Of a stretch of DNA of 64,000 nt, positions 8,606 through 17,213 are shown piece by piece. Under the pieces are notes generated by a model. That model did no database searches. It had not been told where the DNA came from and saw nothing but the letters and a program-made list of their open reading frames with translations. Source of the DNA: Prescottella equi. GTDB taxonomy: Bacteria > Actinomycetota > Actinomycetes > Mycobacteriales > Mycobacteriaceae. The stretch is taken from assembly GCF_002094305.1 (NCBI RefSeq), contig NZ_LWTX01000003.1:549297-613296 (forward strand), in the 5' to 3' direction. The position numbers and the translations under genes are program-made. The stretch's first letter is position 1; each line of letters opens with the position of its first letter.

Positions 8606-9599
8606 ATGACGGGGGACGTGTCGTGGGTGGAGGTGCTCGTCCGCATGGTCGACGGGCCGGACCTGCCGGTGCACGGGGTGGTCCGGTGCAGATACTCCGA
8701 CGACGATGCGCGCCGCGACGGTTTCGGCTGGATGTCCGGGATGCGGCCGGTGGTACTCACCGGCGGCGGGGCCGGGGACGACGGCGCCCGGGTGTGGCGA
8801 CACGGCCCGCGGCTGCGGGTGGAACGCATGGACGGTACGCCACTGATGATCTCCGACGGGCACACCAGCTGGCGGTTCTCCGACGGTCAGCCGCCGCTCG
8901 AGTACGTCGACGTCCGATGTGCGGTATCTCGGCGACGGCACCGAACTGCTCGAGCGGCGGCCGGCGACCGACTGGATCGGTGACGATTTCACGAGACCGA
9001 CCGGACCGATCGACACGACGGTGTTCCTGGGGCGCGAAGCGTGGACGCTCGACCTGGCGCCGCCGCCGCACAAACCGTTCCCGATCCGGATCGTGGTCGA
9101 CCGGGAGACAGGCCTGTTGCTGCAGAGCCGCAACGACGGTGCCGGTGTCGTCGACGAGTGGGTCGAGTTCGAGGTCGGCGGAACGTTCGACGACCGCCTG
9201 TTCACGTACGCGGGACCGGTCCGTTCCGCGGAGGAGCGGCAGCGGCAGATGCGCGCCGAGCATGAGGCGGATGCGAACAGGAGACGGAACTGGTTCCGCG
9301 CCAACGTCTCCGGTGAGCCCATGGTCGTCGACGTCCGGGCCGATCTGAGTGTGCAGTACCTGCACACACTCGACGAGCGCACGGGCGCCTTCGAGGCGAC
9401 GCTGGGCAGCGACCGCGCGGTCTCCGGGTTCCTCACCCGGCGCCCACGTTCGGACGAGCCGTGGATGCTGCGCATCGCCGAACCGGTGCACCGTTGGTCG
9501 ACGAGGAGTTTCGACTGGGCCCTCGCCGTGCACGGGGTGGAACTCACCGACGGTGAACTCGCCCGGCTGCAAGGACTGCTGGGCGGCGCCGACACCTGA
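8606..9599 (+). pseudogene. Unknown secretory-fold-like protein, split by a +1 frameshift near 8914
   Basis: A good ribosome site (GGGAGGG) precedes ATG 8606. The first frame reads about 103 residues to ...PPLEYVDV and then derails into Arg-rich sequence. The second frame, which has no ribosome site, continues from about 8916 as DVRYLGDGTELLERRP to 9599. Dropping one C in the CC at 8913-8914 fuses them into one protein of about 330 residues. The fused product has WRHGPRLRVERMDG, HTSWRF, GREAWTLDLAPPPH and DRETGLLLQ, which looks like a LolA/RseB-like beta-sheet protein. No signal peptide is visible and no function is assigned. It could be a true pseudogene, a sequencing error or programmed slippage. 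Confidence 0.55.
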
Positions 9600-9601
9600 C
9601 T

Positions 9602-11233
9602 TCAACGCAGGTCCCGCCGGCGCAGTGCCGCGAGCCCGACGGCCAGCAGTGCCGCCGCGATCCCCAGCAGCCACAGGATCGGCGCCGCCTGGAACTCGCC
9701 GCCCGGCAGCCGCGGCAGGTGCAGGAACGGGACGAGATCGAGCAGCGACTGTGGCAGGTCCGCGACCATCCCGAACACGTAGAGCGTCATCATCGCCGCG
9801 AACACACCCCACGCGGCGGGGGCGAAGCGCGGCACGAGGCCGAACATCGCGACGGTGATGCCGGTCAGCGCCCACACCCCCGGCAGTTGCACCAGTGCGG
9901 CGGCGAGGATGCGGGGCACCTGACCGCCGACGTCGCCGATCGACGCGCCGTACGCGAGTCCGGCCGCGAGCCCGGCGACTGTGAGCGCGACGGCCGGCCC
10001 GGCGAGCGCGAACACGACGTGGCTCGTCGCCCAGCGCACGCGGGAGATCGCCGCGGCCAGCACCGACTCGGCGCGGCCCGTCTCCTCCTCGTCGTGCAGC
10101 TGCAGGGTCGCGGAAACGGAGTAGGCGCCGGCGACGAGCCCGAAGATGGTGAACCCCAGCGCGATGAACGAGTCCTCGATCGCCTGTGTGCCACCGAGCC
10201 GGGCGAGCGCCTGGAGGACCGTCTCGCTGCTGCCGAGCTGGTCGCTGACGCCGTGGGCGGCACCACCGATCACGAGTGCGAACATCGCCAGCCCCACCGT
10301 CCACGCGGCGAGCGGCCCGCGCTGTGTGTGCCACGCCAGTCCGACCGGCCCGGACAGCGACGGTGGTGACGTCGCCGGACCGGGCCGTTCCGCGATGAGG
10401 CCCGCGCCGAGGTCGCGGCGGGCGAGCGTTCGGTACGCGACGGCGGCGAGCACGACAGCGGTGACGCCCGGCAGCAGCAGCACCCACCAGCGTTCGTCCG
10501 CGTAGGGGCGCACCTGCTGCGACCACCCGATCGGCGACAGCCACGACAGTGTTCCCGATCCGGCGTCACCGACGGCGCGCAGCAGGAAGGCGACCGCGAG
10601 TACCCCGAACGAGATGCCCCGAGCGAGACGGGCCGACGTACTCACCTGCGCCGCAACGGCCGCGACGCCGGCGAAGACGGTCCCGACACCGAGCACGGCG
10701 GCACCGAACGCGACCGCCCCGGTTCCGCCGAGCCCGATCGCCGCCAGCCCGACGGCAGCGACGACCGCGCTGACGACGGCTCCGGACCCGGCCACCAGAA
10801 GCGCCGCCGTCAGTCCCGCGTATCGCCCCACCGCCGTCGAGTCGAGCAGCTCGGTGCGTCCGGTCTCCTCCTCGGTCCTCGTGTGCCGCACGACCGTGAG
10901 GATCACGGCGACGGCCAGGAAGGTGAACAGGTAACCGGCACGCCACGTCGTCAACGCGCCCACACTGGACCCGAAGATCGGCCCCACCAGGGCGATCTCG
11001 GATTTCAGTGTGGCCGTCGAGGCCGCGAAGGCGTCGAGCTGACTCTGGGTGGTGTACAGACCCATGATCGCCTTGCCGTAGACGGTCGGGAGCAGTCCGA
11101 TGACGATGGCCCACAGCGGCAGGACGATTCGGTCGCGCCGCAGCGCCAGGCGCACCAGGGCGGCGGTGCCGGTGAACGGGGATCGGACCGGTACGGCCGC
11201 GTCGGCGACCGCAGGCGTCGCGGTGGTGGTCAT
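9602..11233 (-). CDS. ABC-2 type permease, exporter-of-polyketide-antibiotics family
   Basis: Integral membrane protein of 543 residues with roughly twelve hydrophobic segments in two repeated halves (compare the two RTELLDS / RAESVLA-containing loops after EEETG). This is typical of the large permeases annotated as exporters of polyketide antibiotics. It partners with the ATPase encoded immediately upstream; the two overlap by ATGA at 11230-11233. An open frame continues upstream into the ATPase gene, but ATG 11233 starts the conserved N terminus. Likely role: export of a hydrophobic compound, controlled by the TetR gene heading the operon. Confidence 0.88.
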   Translation of the reverse strand: MTTTATPAVADAAVPVRSPFTGTAALVRLALRRDRIVLPLWAIVIGLLPTVYGKAIMGLYTTQSQLDAFAASTATLKSEIALVGPIFGSSVGALTTWRAGYLFTFLAVAVILTVVRHTRTEEETGRTELLDSTAVGRYAGLTAALLVAGSGAVVSAVVAAVGLAAIGLGGTGAVAFGAAVLGVGTVFAGVAAVAAQVSTSARLARGISFGVLAVAFLLRAVGDAGSGTLSWLSPIGWSQQVRPYADERWWVLLLPGVTAVVLAAVAYRTLARRDLGAGLIAERPGPATSPPSLSGPVGLAWHTQRGPLAAWTVGLAMFALVIGGAAHGVSDQLGSSETVLQALARLGGTQAIEDSFIALGFTIFGLVAGAYSVSATLQLHDEEETGRAESVLAAAISRVRWATSHVVFALAGPAVALTVAGLAAGLAYGASIGDVGGQVPRILAAALVQLPGVWALTGITVAMFGLVPRFAPAAWGVFAAMMTLYVFGMVADLPQSLLDLVPFLHLPRLPGGEFQAAPILWLLGIAAALLAVGLAALRRRDLR

Positions 11234-12129
11234 ACCCGCACCTCCTCCGAGAGTTCGTAGTGCCGCAGGAACAGCTCCTCGAGCGTCGGCGGGGTGCTGA
11301 CCAGGCTCCGGACCCCGATGTCGCCCAGCGTGCGAATGAGCATGCCGAGGCTTTCGGCATCCACCTGGCAGTGCAGTGTCCGGCCGTCGAAGCGGATGTC
11401 CTCGACACCCGGGATCCGGCTCAGATCGCCTGCGTTGCCGAGGAGTTCGGCCGTGATGGAGGTTCGGCTCAGATGCCGCATGGACGCGATGGACCCGCAC
11501 TCCACCGCTCGCCCGCCCCGGATGATGGTGACCTTCTCGCACAGCGCATCCACTTCGGACAGGATGTGGCTCGACAGCAGTACGGTCACACCGCGGGCAC
11601 GGGCCTCGGCGATACAGTCGCGGAACACCTTCTCCATCAACGGGTCCAGGCCGGACGTGGGTTCGTCGAGCAGGAGCAGCCGCGCGTGCGACGAGAACGC
11701 CGAGATCACCGCCACCTTCTGCCGGTTGCCCTTCGAGTACGACCGCGCTTTCTTGCGGGGGTCGAGGTCGAACCGCTCGATCAGGTCGGCCCGACGTGCG
11801 GCGTCGAGTCCGCCGCGCATCCGCGCCAGCAGGTCGATGATCTCGCCACCCGTCAGCGACGGCCACAGCGTGACATCGCCGGGCACGTAGGCGACCTCGC
11901 GGTGCAGGGACACGGCGTCGCGCCACGCATCGCGCCCGAACAGTGTCGCGGTGCCGCTGTTCGCCCGCAGCATGCCGAGCAGCACCCGGATCGTCGTGGA
12001 CTTGCCGGCGCCGTTGGGACCGAGAAAGCCGTGGACCTCACCCTGGCCAACCGTCAGGTCCAGGCCGTCGAGGGCTCGGGTGGTGCCGAACGTCTTCTGC
12101 AACTGGGCGACTTCGATGATCGTGGTCAT
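11230..12129 (-). CDS. ABC transporter ATP-binding protein, DrrA-like
   Basis: ATPase of 299 residues: Walker [10 protein letters not shown] (residues 37-45), a diverged signature YSKGNRQKV, Walker [14 protein letters not shown], and the long C-terminal domain common to DrrA-like drug-export ATPases. It couples ATP hydrolysis to the permease at 9602-11233. It starts in an ATGA overlap with the TetR gene and ends in an ATGA overlap with the permease, so the three genes form one tightly coupled operon. Confidence 0.93.
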   Translation of the reverse strand: MTTIIEVAQLQKTFGTTRALDGLDLTVGQGEVHGFLGPNGAGKSTTIRVLLGMLRANSGTATLFGRDAWRDAVSLHREVAYVPGDVTLWPSLTGGEIIDLLARMRGGLDAARRADLIERFDLDPRKKARSYSKGNRQKVAVISAFSSHARLLLLDEPTSGLDPLMEKVFRDCIAEARARGVTVLLSSHILSEVDALCEKVTIIRGGRAVECGSIASMRHLSRTSITAELLGNAGDLSRIPGVEDIRFDGRTLHCQVDAESLGMLIRTLGDIGVRSLVSTPPTLEELFLRHYELSEEVRV

Positions 12130-12776
12130 GCCGGCTCCTCCGAGGTTGCGTGGTGGGTGTAGGCGTCGAGCATCGAGGAATCGGTGAACAGCCCGTCGGT
12201 GTAGAGCTCGAGGGCGGGGAGCATGATCTCGTCGGTCATCTCCCGGATCGCACCGGCGACGTCCACCGAACCGTCTGGAGCCGTGTGCATCTGGAGATAC
12301 AGCAGTGTCGAGCCGAGGCTGTTCATCGCGAGGTACCGGGCGCGCGCGGTGGGGGTGCGACTCGGCCGGACCCGACCTTCGTCGACAGCCGCCTCGAGGT
12401 AGCCCTCGACACCGGCCACCATGTGCTCGAACAGGGACGCGGCGAGGTGGCCGCCGGCCTGGAACGACCGGACGAGATAGGCGACCAAGGGTGCGTACCG
12501 CTCGATTTCGCCGAGCGCCGCCAGCATCCGCGCCGGGCCGCTCGCAGTGAGCACCTCACGCTTCTCGGTGACGATGACGTCGAGGACGTGCGCGTCGCAC
12601 ACCGCCCGCAGCCCCTGCTTGGAACCGAAGTGGTGGTTGACCAGGCCGGGGGACACACCGGCCGCGGTGGCGACGGCGCGGACACCCGCATCGAACCCCT
12701 GCGCTCCGAATACCCGGATCGCCGCGTCGCGGATGCGCGCACGGGTGTTGAGGTCCCGATCCGCCGGCACAGCCAT
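12126..12776 (-). CDS. TetR-family repressor of the ABC exporter operon
   Basis: Regulator of 216 residues. The N-terminal helix-turn-helix is at about residues 10-55 ([18 protein letters not shown] ... [16 protein letters not shown]), followed by a TetR_C-type ligand domain. The ATG at 12776 is chosen because the HTH begins right after it; ATG 12788 (four codons longer) is possible but lies inside the palindrome at 12780-12793. It is first gene of the operon with the ATPase and permease, a classic self-regulated drug-export arrangement. Confidence 0.88.
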   Translation of the reverse strand: MAVPADRDLNTRARIRDAAIRVFGAQGFDAGVRAVATAAGVSPGLVNHHFGSKQGLRAVCDAHVLDVIVTEKREVLTASGPARMLAALGEIERYAPLVAYLVRSFQAGGHLAASLFEHMVAGVEGYLEAAVDEGRVRPSRTPTARARYLAMNSLGSTLLYLQMHTAPDGSVDVAGAIREMTDEIMLPALELYTDGLFTDSSMLDAYTHHATSEEPA

Positions 12777-12779
12777 CGC

Positions 12780-12793
12780 TGAACACATGTTCA
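12780..12793. promoter_or_regulatory. Candidate TetR operator TGAACA-N2-TGTTCA
   Basis: A perfect 6-bp inverted repeat with a 2-bp spacer (TGAACACATGTTCA) sits 3 nt upstream of the TetR start codon. At that place a bound repressor would block transcription or initiation. It is the only such palindrome I found between the TetR gene and the next gene at 13193. It is inferred to be the autoregulatory operator. Confidence 0.5.
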
Positions 12794-13192
12794 AAGCATT
12801 GCTCGCCCGTTCAGGGCCCGGCAAGGTGCCCGACCCGGTCTTGACAGGATCTTGACGGCCCACCGAGGCAACGGTTTCGACCCTGTCGAACGCTCGTGCG
12901 CTGGCCGTCCCGGGTGACATGGGCAGGTGGAGGAGGGCGGCGCGAGCTTCCCGCATTCCGCGGTCGGTGGTTCTCGTGTCTTCGATCCGACGGTCGCCGA
13001 CCGGCAAGGCCGACCACCGCTGGGCCGAGGAGATCGTGTCGGCGGGCTGAACGAGCACTGCCCCGCGTCCGGCGCGGAGTTGCACACGAATCTGGACAAG
13101 CGTCCGAATGTTTGTTGAAATGGGGCGCTTCGCGTGCAACGTGACCACCGTCTCGTTTGCCCGGGGTCCGTAATCCTCATCGAAGGGCGAGC
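12794..13192. other. 399-bp intergenic region, no gene seen
   Basis: This lies between the TetR operator and the divergent secreted-protein gene. The frames through it are GC-driven and lack ribosome sites. The only structure noted is a direct repeat TCTTGAC at 12839-12845 and 12850-12856 (11-bp period, one helical turn). Promoters for both flanking operons must lie here, but I could not fix a convincing -35/-10 pair. Confidence 0.4.
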
Positions 13193-13717
13193 ATGCGCAA
13201 GGCGACAGCGGTGTTCGGCGCCGCAGCCGTGGTGTCGGCGGTAGTCGTGCCGGGATCGGTCGCCGGTACGGCCATGGCCGCGACCGACGGTGCCACCGAC
13301 GTCACGTTCACGGTCGGGGGTCAGGAAGGGCCTCTCGAACTGTTCGTTCCGAGAAGCGCTCCCATGCTCTGGGCGAACGGACAGGACGACGTCACCGGCA
13401 CGGTGGCCGTGTCCGGCGTCCGGGACCGGCGCAGCGGCACGGGCCGATCGGTCACCGTGTCCGCCTCGATCTCGAACGTCACCAACGGGACCACGACCAT
13501 CCCGAGGTCCGCCGTGACCTACACGGCGACCGGCGGAACCATGGGATTCGTGAGCACCGGCCCACAGTCGCTGGACTCGATCAAACCCGTGGTGGGGATC
13601 GCCCGCCACAACTGGCCCGACGTCACGTTCCTGTGGACGCCCTCGCTCCGGATCGACGTCTCCGACGGCGTGACGCTCGGCAACTACAGCGCGACCCTGA
13701 CCCACTCCGCGGTGTAG
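13193..13717 (+). CDS. Secreted WxL-like domain protein (locus A)
   Basis: Exported protein of 174 residues. The signal peptide is MRKATAVFGAAAVVSAVVV.. with a likely cleavage after AMA. The rest is one Ser/Thr-rich beta domain with features of the WxL surface-protein domain: TIPRSAVTYTA mid-domain, FLWTPSLRIDVSDG, and a terminal LGNYSATLTHSAV in the place where WxL proteins end YxATITWxL. The second WxL motif is degenerate. It pairs with the membrane-anchored DUF916-like gene at 13759, as WxL genes do in Firmicutes. Homologues occur at 30024 and 31617. The domain call is by pattern, not by search. Confidence 0.65.
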   Translation: MRKATAVFGAAAVVSAVVVPGSVAGTAMAATDGATDVTFTVGGQEGPLELFVPRSAPMLWANGQDDVTGTVAVSGVRDRRSGTGRSVTVSASISNVTNGTTTIPRSAVTYTATGGTMGFVSTGPQSLDSIKPVVGIARHNWPDVTFLWTPSLRIDVSDGVTLGNYSATLTHSAV

Positions 13718-13758
13718 TCCGCGCCCCGCCACCATCGGCATCTCACGAAAGCGTGTCC

Positions 13759-14775
13759 ATGCGTCCTCTGTTGCGGAACCTCCTTGCCCTGCTGGCCCTG
13801 ATCGCGTCGTTCACGGCGGCGTCGACGACGGTCGTCCACGCCGAAACCGGGTCGGGCGGGATCGGTATCGGGCTGGTGAACCCGCCGTCCGACCCGGCCT
13901 TTCCGAACTGGGAAACCGAGATCGTCGGCACTCTCGCCCCGGGCAGTGGACTGCAGCGAACGGTGCGGGTCGTGAACGGCGACTCGACGACTCGAACAGT
14001 GGACGTCAACGTCGGTGCGGCCTGGATGCGAAGCGGCGTCTACACGATCGGGGAACCCGGCAGTACCAACCGGCTCACGTCGTGGACCGGTCTGGACAAG
14101 CAGCGAGTCACACTGGCACCCGGCGCGGGAGCCGACGTGAAGGTGACCGTCAACATCCCGGCGGACGCACCCACCGGGGACCGCTACGCGACGGTGTGGG
14201 CGCAACCTGCCGCCCCCGGCGGCGGCGGGGTGGTGTCGACGTCGCGCGTCGGCGTCCGCATGGACGTCCGGGTGGGGCCCGGCGCCGGAACGACCGCGGA
14301 CTTCACGATCGACGGTCTGACCGCCGAACGCGACGCCGCCGGCCAGGCGGTGGTCGTCGCCGACGTCCGCAACACCGGTGGCTGGGCCACCGAGGTCGGC
14401 GGCGAACTCACGCTGACCGACGGGCCCGCCGGCAGGACCCTCGGGCCGCTGTACGCCGACGAGGTGGTCGTCGCCGCCGGAGCCGGCGCGAAGGTGCGAT
14501 TCCGCCTCCCGGACAGCGCCGAACTACCCGCCGGGCCGTGGCGCGCGCACGTCGCGCTCGAGAGCGGTGCGGTCGAGCGCGAACACGACGGGGAGATCAC
14601 CTTCCCGGCGCCGGATTCCGGCGGCAACGGCTCGCTCGGCAGCCTCGGATCGTCCGACGCGGGATCGTCGAGCTCCCCGCTGATGTGGGTCGGTATCGCG
14701 GGCGCTGCCGCGGCGGCCATCGGAGCGATCGGGTGGACCGTGCTGCAGCAGCAGAACCCGCCGGGGGTTCGCTGA
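13759..14775 (+). CDS. DUF916-like (WxLIP-type) membrane-anchored protein (locus A)
   Basis: Protein of 338 residues: signal peptide (RNLLALLALIASFTAAS, then VHA), an extracellular part of two Ig-like domains, a Ser/Gly linker and a C-terminal TM helix (MWVGIAGAAAAAIGAIGW) with a short tail. The first domain follows the DUF916/WxL-interacting-protein plan: RVVNGDSTTRTVDVNVG, a GxYTIGEPG loop, then a strand of the form V-x-L-x-P with NIPADAPTGDRYATVW. The second has ADVRNTGGWATEVGG and LPAGPWRAHVALESG. Start ATG 13759 begins the signal peptide. It pairs with the preceding secreted protein, and a paralogue is at 30619. Confidence 0.7.
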   Translation: MRPLLRNLLALLALIASFTAASTTVVHAETGSGGIGIGLVNPPSDPAFPNWETEIVGTLAPGSGLQRTVRVVNGDSTTRTVDVNVGAAWMRSGVYTIGEPGSTNRLTSWTGLDKQRVTLAPGAGADVKVTVNIPADAPTGDRYATVWAQPAAPGGGGVVSTSRVGVRMDVRVGPGAGTTADFTIDGLTAERDAAGQAVVVADVRNTGGWATEVGGELTLTDGPAGRTLGPLYADEVVVAAGAGAKVRFRLPDSAELPAGPWRAHVALESGAVEREHDGEITFPAPDSGGNGSLGSLGSSDAGSSSSPLMWVGIAGAAAAAIGAIGWTVLQQQNPPGVR

Positions 14776-14896
14776 GCTTCGGTGTGCCGGGCCCGCTCGG
14801 CGAGAACGTGGATCGCGCACCGATTCCTGTGACGATGGCCACGGACGGGGTAGGTTGTGTGTAACTCGAAATCTACTCACCAGTAGGAGTACGAAG

Positions 14897-16450
14897 ATGC
14901 CCGCTCCGTCTGCGGCGACGTTCGCCCGCCTCGCCGCTCTCATCGCCATCCCGGATGCCGCGGACCGCCCGACGCGCCCGGTGGTCGAAGCGTTCACCGG
15001 GCGTGAGCTCGCGACCGTCCCGGTCGGTACCGCGGCCGACGCGCTCGCCGCGATCGAGCGGGCCCGAGTTGCCCAGAAGGCGTGGGAGAAGCGGTCCCCG
15101 GTCGAGCGGGCCGAGGTGTTCCTCCGCTACCGCGACCTGGTTCTCGAGCACAAGGACGCGCTGATGGACATGGCGCAGGCCGAGACCGGCAAGTCCCGCG
15201 CGTCGGCACAGGAGGAGGTCCTCGACATCGCGATGACCTCCCGGTACTACGCGCGCCTCACGCCGAAGCTGCTGCGCCCCAAGCGGGTTCAGGGCATGCT
15301 GCCGGGGCTGACCAAGACCGTCGTCCGGCACCACGCGAAGGGCGTCGTCGGGGTCATCTCGCCGTGGAACTACCCGATGACGCTCGCGGTGTCCGACGCG
15401 ATCGCCGCGCTGCTCGCGGGTAACGCCGTGGTGATCAAGCCGGACAGCCAGACGCCGTACTGTGCGCTCGCGTGCGCCGAGCTGCTGTACCAGGCAGGTC
15501 TGCCCCGGGAGCTGTTCGCGGTGGTGCCCGGCCCCGGTTCCGTCGTCGGCACCGCGCTCGTCGAGAACACCGACTACCTGATGTTCACCGGCTCCACCGC
15601 GACCGGACGCCTGCTCGCCGAGCAGGCCGGCCGGCGGCTGATCGGCTTCTCGGCCGAGCTGGGCGGCAAGAACCCGATGATCGTCGCGAAGGGCGCGAAT
15701 CTGCGCGAGGTCACCGATGCCGCCGTCCGCGCGTGCTTCTCGAACTCCGGCCAGCTGTGCATCTCCGTCGAGCGGATCTACGTCGAGGAGGCGATCGCCC
15801 CCGAGTTCATCCGCCAGTTCGGCGAACGCGTCCGGAACATGACCCTGGCCCCCGGCTACGAGTTCGGCATCGAGATGGGCAGCCTGGTGTCCGAGGACCA
15901 GGTCAAGACCGTGTCGGGACACGTCGACGACGCAGTGGCCAAGGGTGCCACCGTCGTCGCCGGCGGCAAGGCGCGGCCGGACCTCGGGCCGCTGTTCTAC
16001 GAGCCCACGGTGCTCACCGGGGTCACGCCCGAGATGGAGTGCTACGCGAACGAGACGTTTGGGCCACTGGTGTCGATCTACCCGGTCGCCGACGTCGAGG
16101 AGGCCATCGCGCGCGCCAACGACACCGACTACGGGCTCAACGCGAGCGTATGGGCGGGCAGCCACGCCGAGGGCGAGGCCATCGCGGCCCGCGTCATGGC
16201 GGGCACCGTCAACGTCGACGAGGGCTACGGCCCCACCTGGGGCAGCACCGCCGCCCCGATGGGCGGCATGGGGGTGTCGGGCGTCGGCCGCCGCCACGGC
16301 GCCGAAGGTCTGCTCAAGTACACGGAGGCGCAGACCGTCGCGACCACCAGGGTGGTCAATCTCGGCGGTCCGCGGTGGCTGCCGGCCAAGGTCTGGGCCA
16401 AGCTGTTGCCGCCCTTCATCAAGGCCATGAAGTACGTGCCGGGACGCTGA
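14897..16450 (+). CDS. gabD2: Succinate-semialdehyde dehydrogenase, GabD2-like
   Basis: NAD(P)-dependent aldehyde dehydrogenase of 517 residues, matching the length and sequence type of the mycobacterial GabD2 group. Seen: SPWNYPMTLAVSDAIAALLAGN (cofactor region), catalytic Glu in SAELGGKNP and catalytic Cys in SNSGQLCIS. It converts succinate semialdehyde to succinate, feeding the TCA cycle from GABA or 2-oxoglutarate. ATG 14897 is preceded by GGAG; an in-frame ATG 42 nt upstream lacks a site. A strong inverted repeat follows at 16460-16498. Confidence 0.88.
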   Translation: MPAPSAATFARLAALIAIPDAADRPTRPVVEAFTGRELATVPVGTAADALAAIERARVAQKAWEKRSPVERAEVFLRYRDLVLEHKDALMDMAQAETGKSRASAQEEVLDIAMTSRYYARLTPKLLRPKRVQGMLPGLTKTVVRHHAKGVVGVISPWNYPMTLAVSDAIAALLAGNAVVIKPDSQTPYCALACAELLYQAGLPRELFAVVPGPGSVVGTALVENTDYLMFTGSTATGRLLAEQAGRRLIGFSAELGGKNPMIVAKGANLREVTDAAVRACFSNSGQLCISVERIYVEEAIAPEFIRQFGERVRNMTLAPGYEFGIEMGSLVSEDQVKTVSGHVDDAVAKGATVVAGGKARPDLGPLFYEPTVLTGVTPEMECYANETFGPLVSIYPVADVEEAIARANDTDYGLNASVWAGSHAEGEAIAARVMAGTVNVDEGYGPTWGSTAAPMGGMGVSGVGRRHGAEGLLKYTEAQTVATTRVVNLGGPRWLPAKVWAKLLPPFIKAMKYVPGR

Positions 16451-16459
16451 CCCGTCCGC

Positions 16460-16498
16460 CGATCGGCCGAGCCCGCCCCGCGTGGACTCGGCCGATCG
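16460..16498 (+). terminator. Inverted repeat after gabD2-like gene
   Basis: A perfect 12-bp stem (CGATCGGCCGAG with its complement) and a 15-nt loop begin 9 nt after the stop codon. There is no clear T-run beyond TT. It is probably a transcription terminator or 3' end stabiliser. Confidence 0.55.
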
Positions 16499-16543
16499 TT
16501 CGTTAGCCACGCGCACTACCTTCTGCGCGGAGATTCGACCCAT

Positions 16544-16549
16544 TAGTCT
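16544..16549 (+). promoter_or_regulatory. -10 box TAGTCT of leaderless response-regulator gene
   Basis: TAGTCT ends 7 nt before GTG 16557, with no ribosome site between. This fits a leaderless transcript. Confidence 0.45.
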
Positions 16550-16556
16550 CTTTCCT

Positions 16557-17213
16557 GTGAAAGAAGCTGCGTGGGTGCGTCGGGCGCTGGTGGTCGAGGA
16601 CCAGCCGCTCATGCGCTCGCTCGTGGCCGACGCGCTGCGGCACGCGGGATTCGAGGTTCACGACCGCCCGTCCGCGGCGACCGCGCTCGCCGATCTCGAC
16701 GAGATCGACCCGGACGTCCTGGTCACCGACATCGACCTCGGGTCGCGCCCCAACGGCATGGAGATGGCGACCATCGTGCATGCGCGGGCGCCGCACTGCG
16801 CGACGGTGTTCCTCACGAACTATCCGCGGGCGAGCATCGCACCGGGCGAGGGCGTTCCGGCGGGCTCGGTGTTCCTCGACAAGGTGGCGCTCGAGTCCGT
16901 CGAGCAACTCGTGGCGGCGGTGGAATCCGCATTGGCGGAGAAGCCGCTGCCGCCTCGGCACCTTCCCGACGGCCCGGATGCCGCCCTCGGCCACCTCACC
17001 CGGACCCAACTCGATGTGCTGCGCTGTATCGCGCTCGGATGGTCCAACGCCGAGATCGCCCGGCGCCGGGCGTCGAGTCTGCGCAGCGTCGAGAAGATGG
17101 TGACCCGCACCTTCGACGCGCTGGGGGTCAACCACAACCCCGACATCAACCCGCGGGTCGCGGCAGCGCAGTTGTACGTCCGCCGCTTCGGATTGCCGGC
17201 GGAGTCCGATTGA
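16557..17213 (+). CDS. Response regulator with LuxR/NarL-type output
   Basis: Two-domain regulator of 218 residues. The receiver begins VRRALVVEDQPLMRSLV; the phospho-acceptor Asp is in VTDIDLGS near residue 57, followed by the conserved Thr (FLTNYP) and Lys (FLDKVAL). The output helix-turn-helix (LTRTQLDVLRCIALGWSNAEIA ... RSVEKMVTRTFDALGV) is NarL-like with an unusual Arg-rich turn. Its TGA (17211-17213) overlaps the TTG start of the sensor kinase, so both are made together. GTG 16557 is chosen on position and the -10 box. Confidence 0.88.
   Translation: MKEAAWVRRALVVEDQPLMRSLVADALRHAGFEVHDRPSAATALADLDEIDPDVLVTDIDLGSRPNGMEMATIVHARAPHCATVFLTNYPRASIAPGEGVPAGSVFLDKVALESVEQLVAAVESALAEKPLPPRHLPDGPDAALGHLTRTQLDVLRCIALGWSNAEIARRRASSLRSVEKMVTRTFDALGVNHNPDINPRVAAAQLYVRRFGLPAESD

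Noticed and set aside
9602..11926. 774-residue version of the ABC permease
   Set aside because: The first 231 codons are antisense-frame reading through the ATPase gene; the real start is ATG 11233 in an ATGA overlap.
12841..12846. TTGACA as the -35 of the WxL-like locus A
   Set aside because: It is about 350 nt from the gene and has no matching -10 at 16-18 bp.
12777..13148. 124-residue N-terminal extension of the TetR protein
   Set aside because: The HTH begins right after Met at 12776, and the extension crosses the operator.
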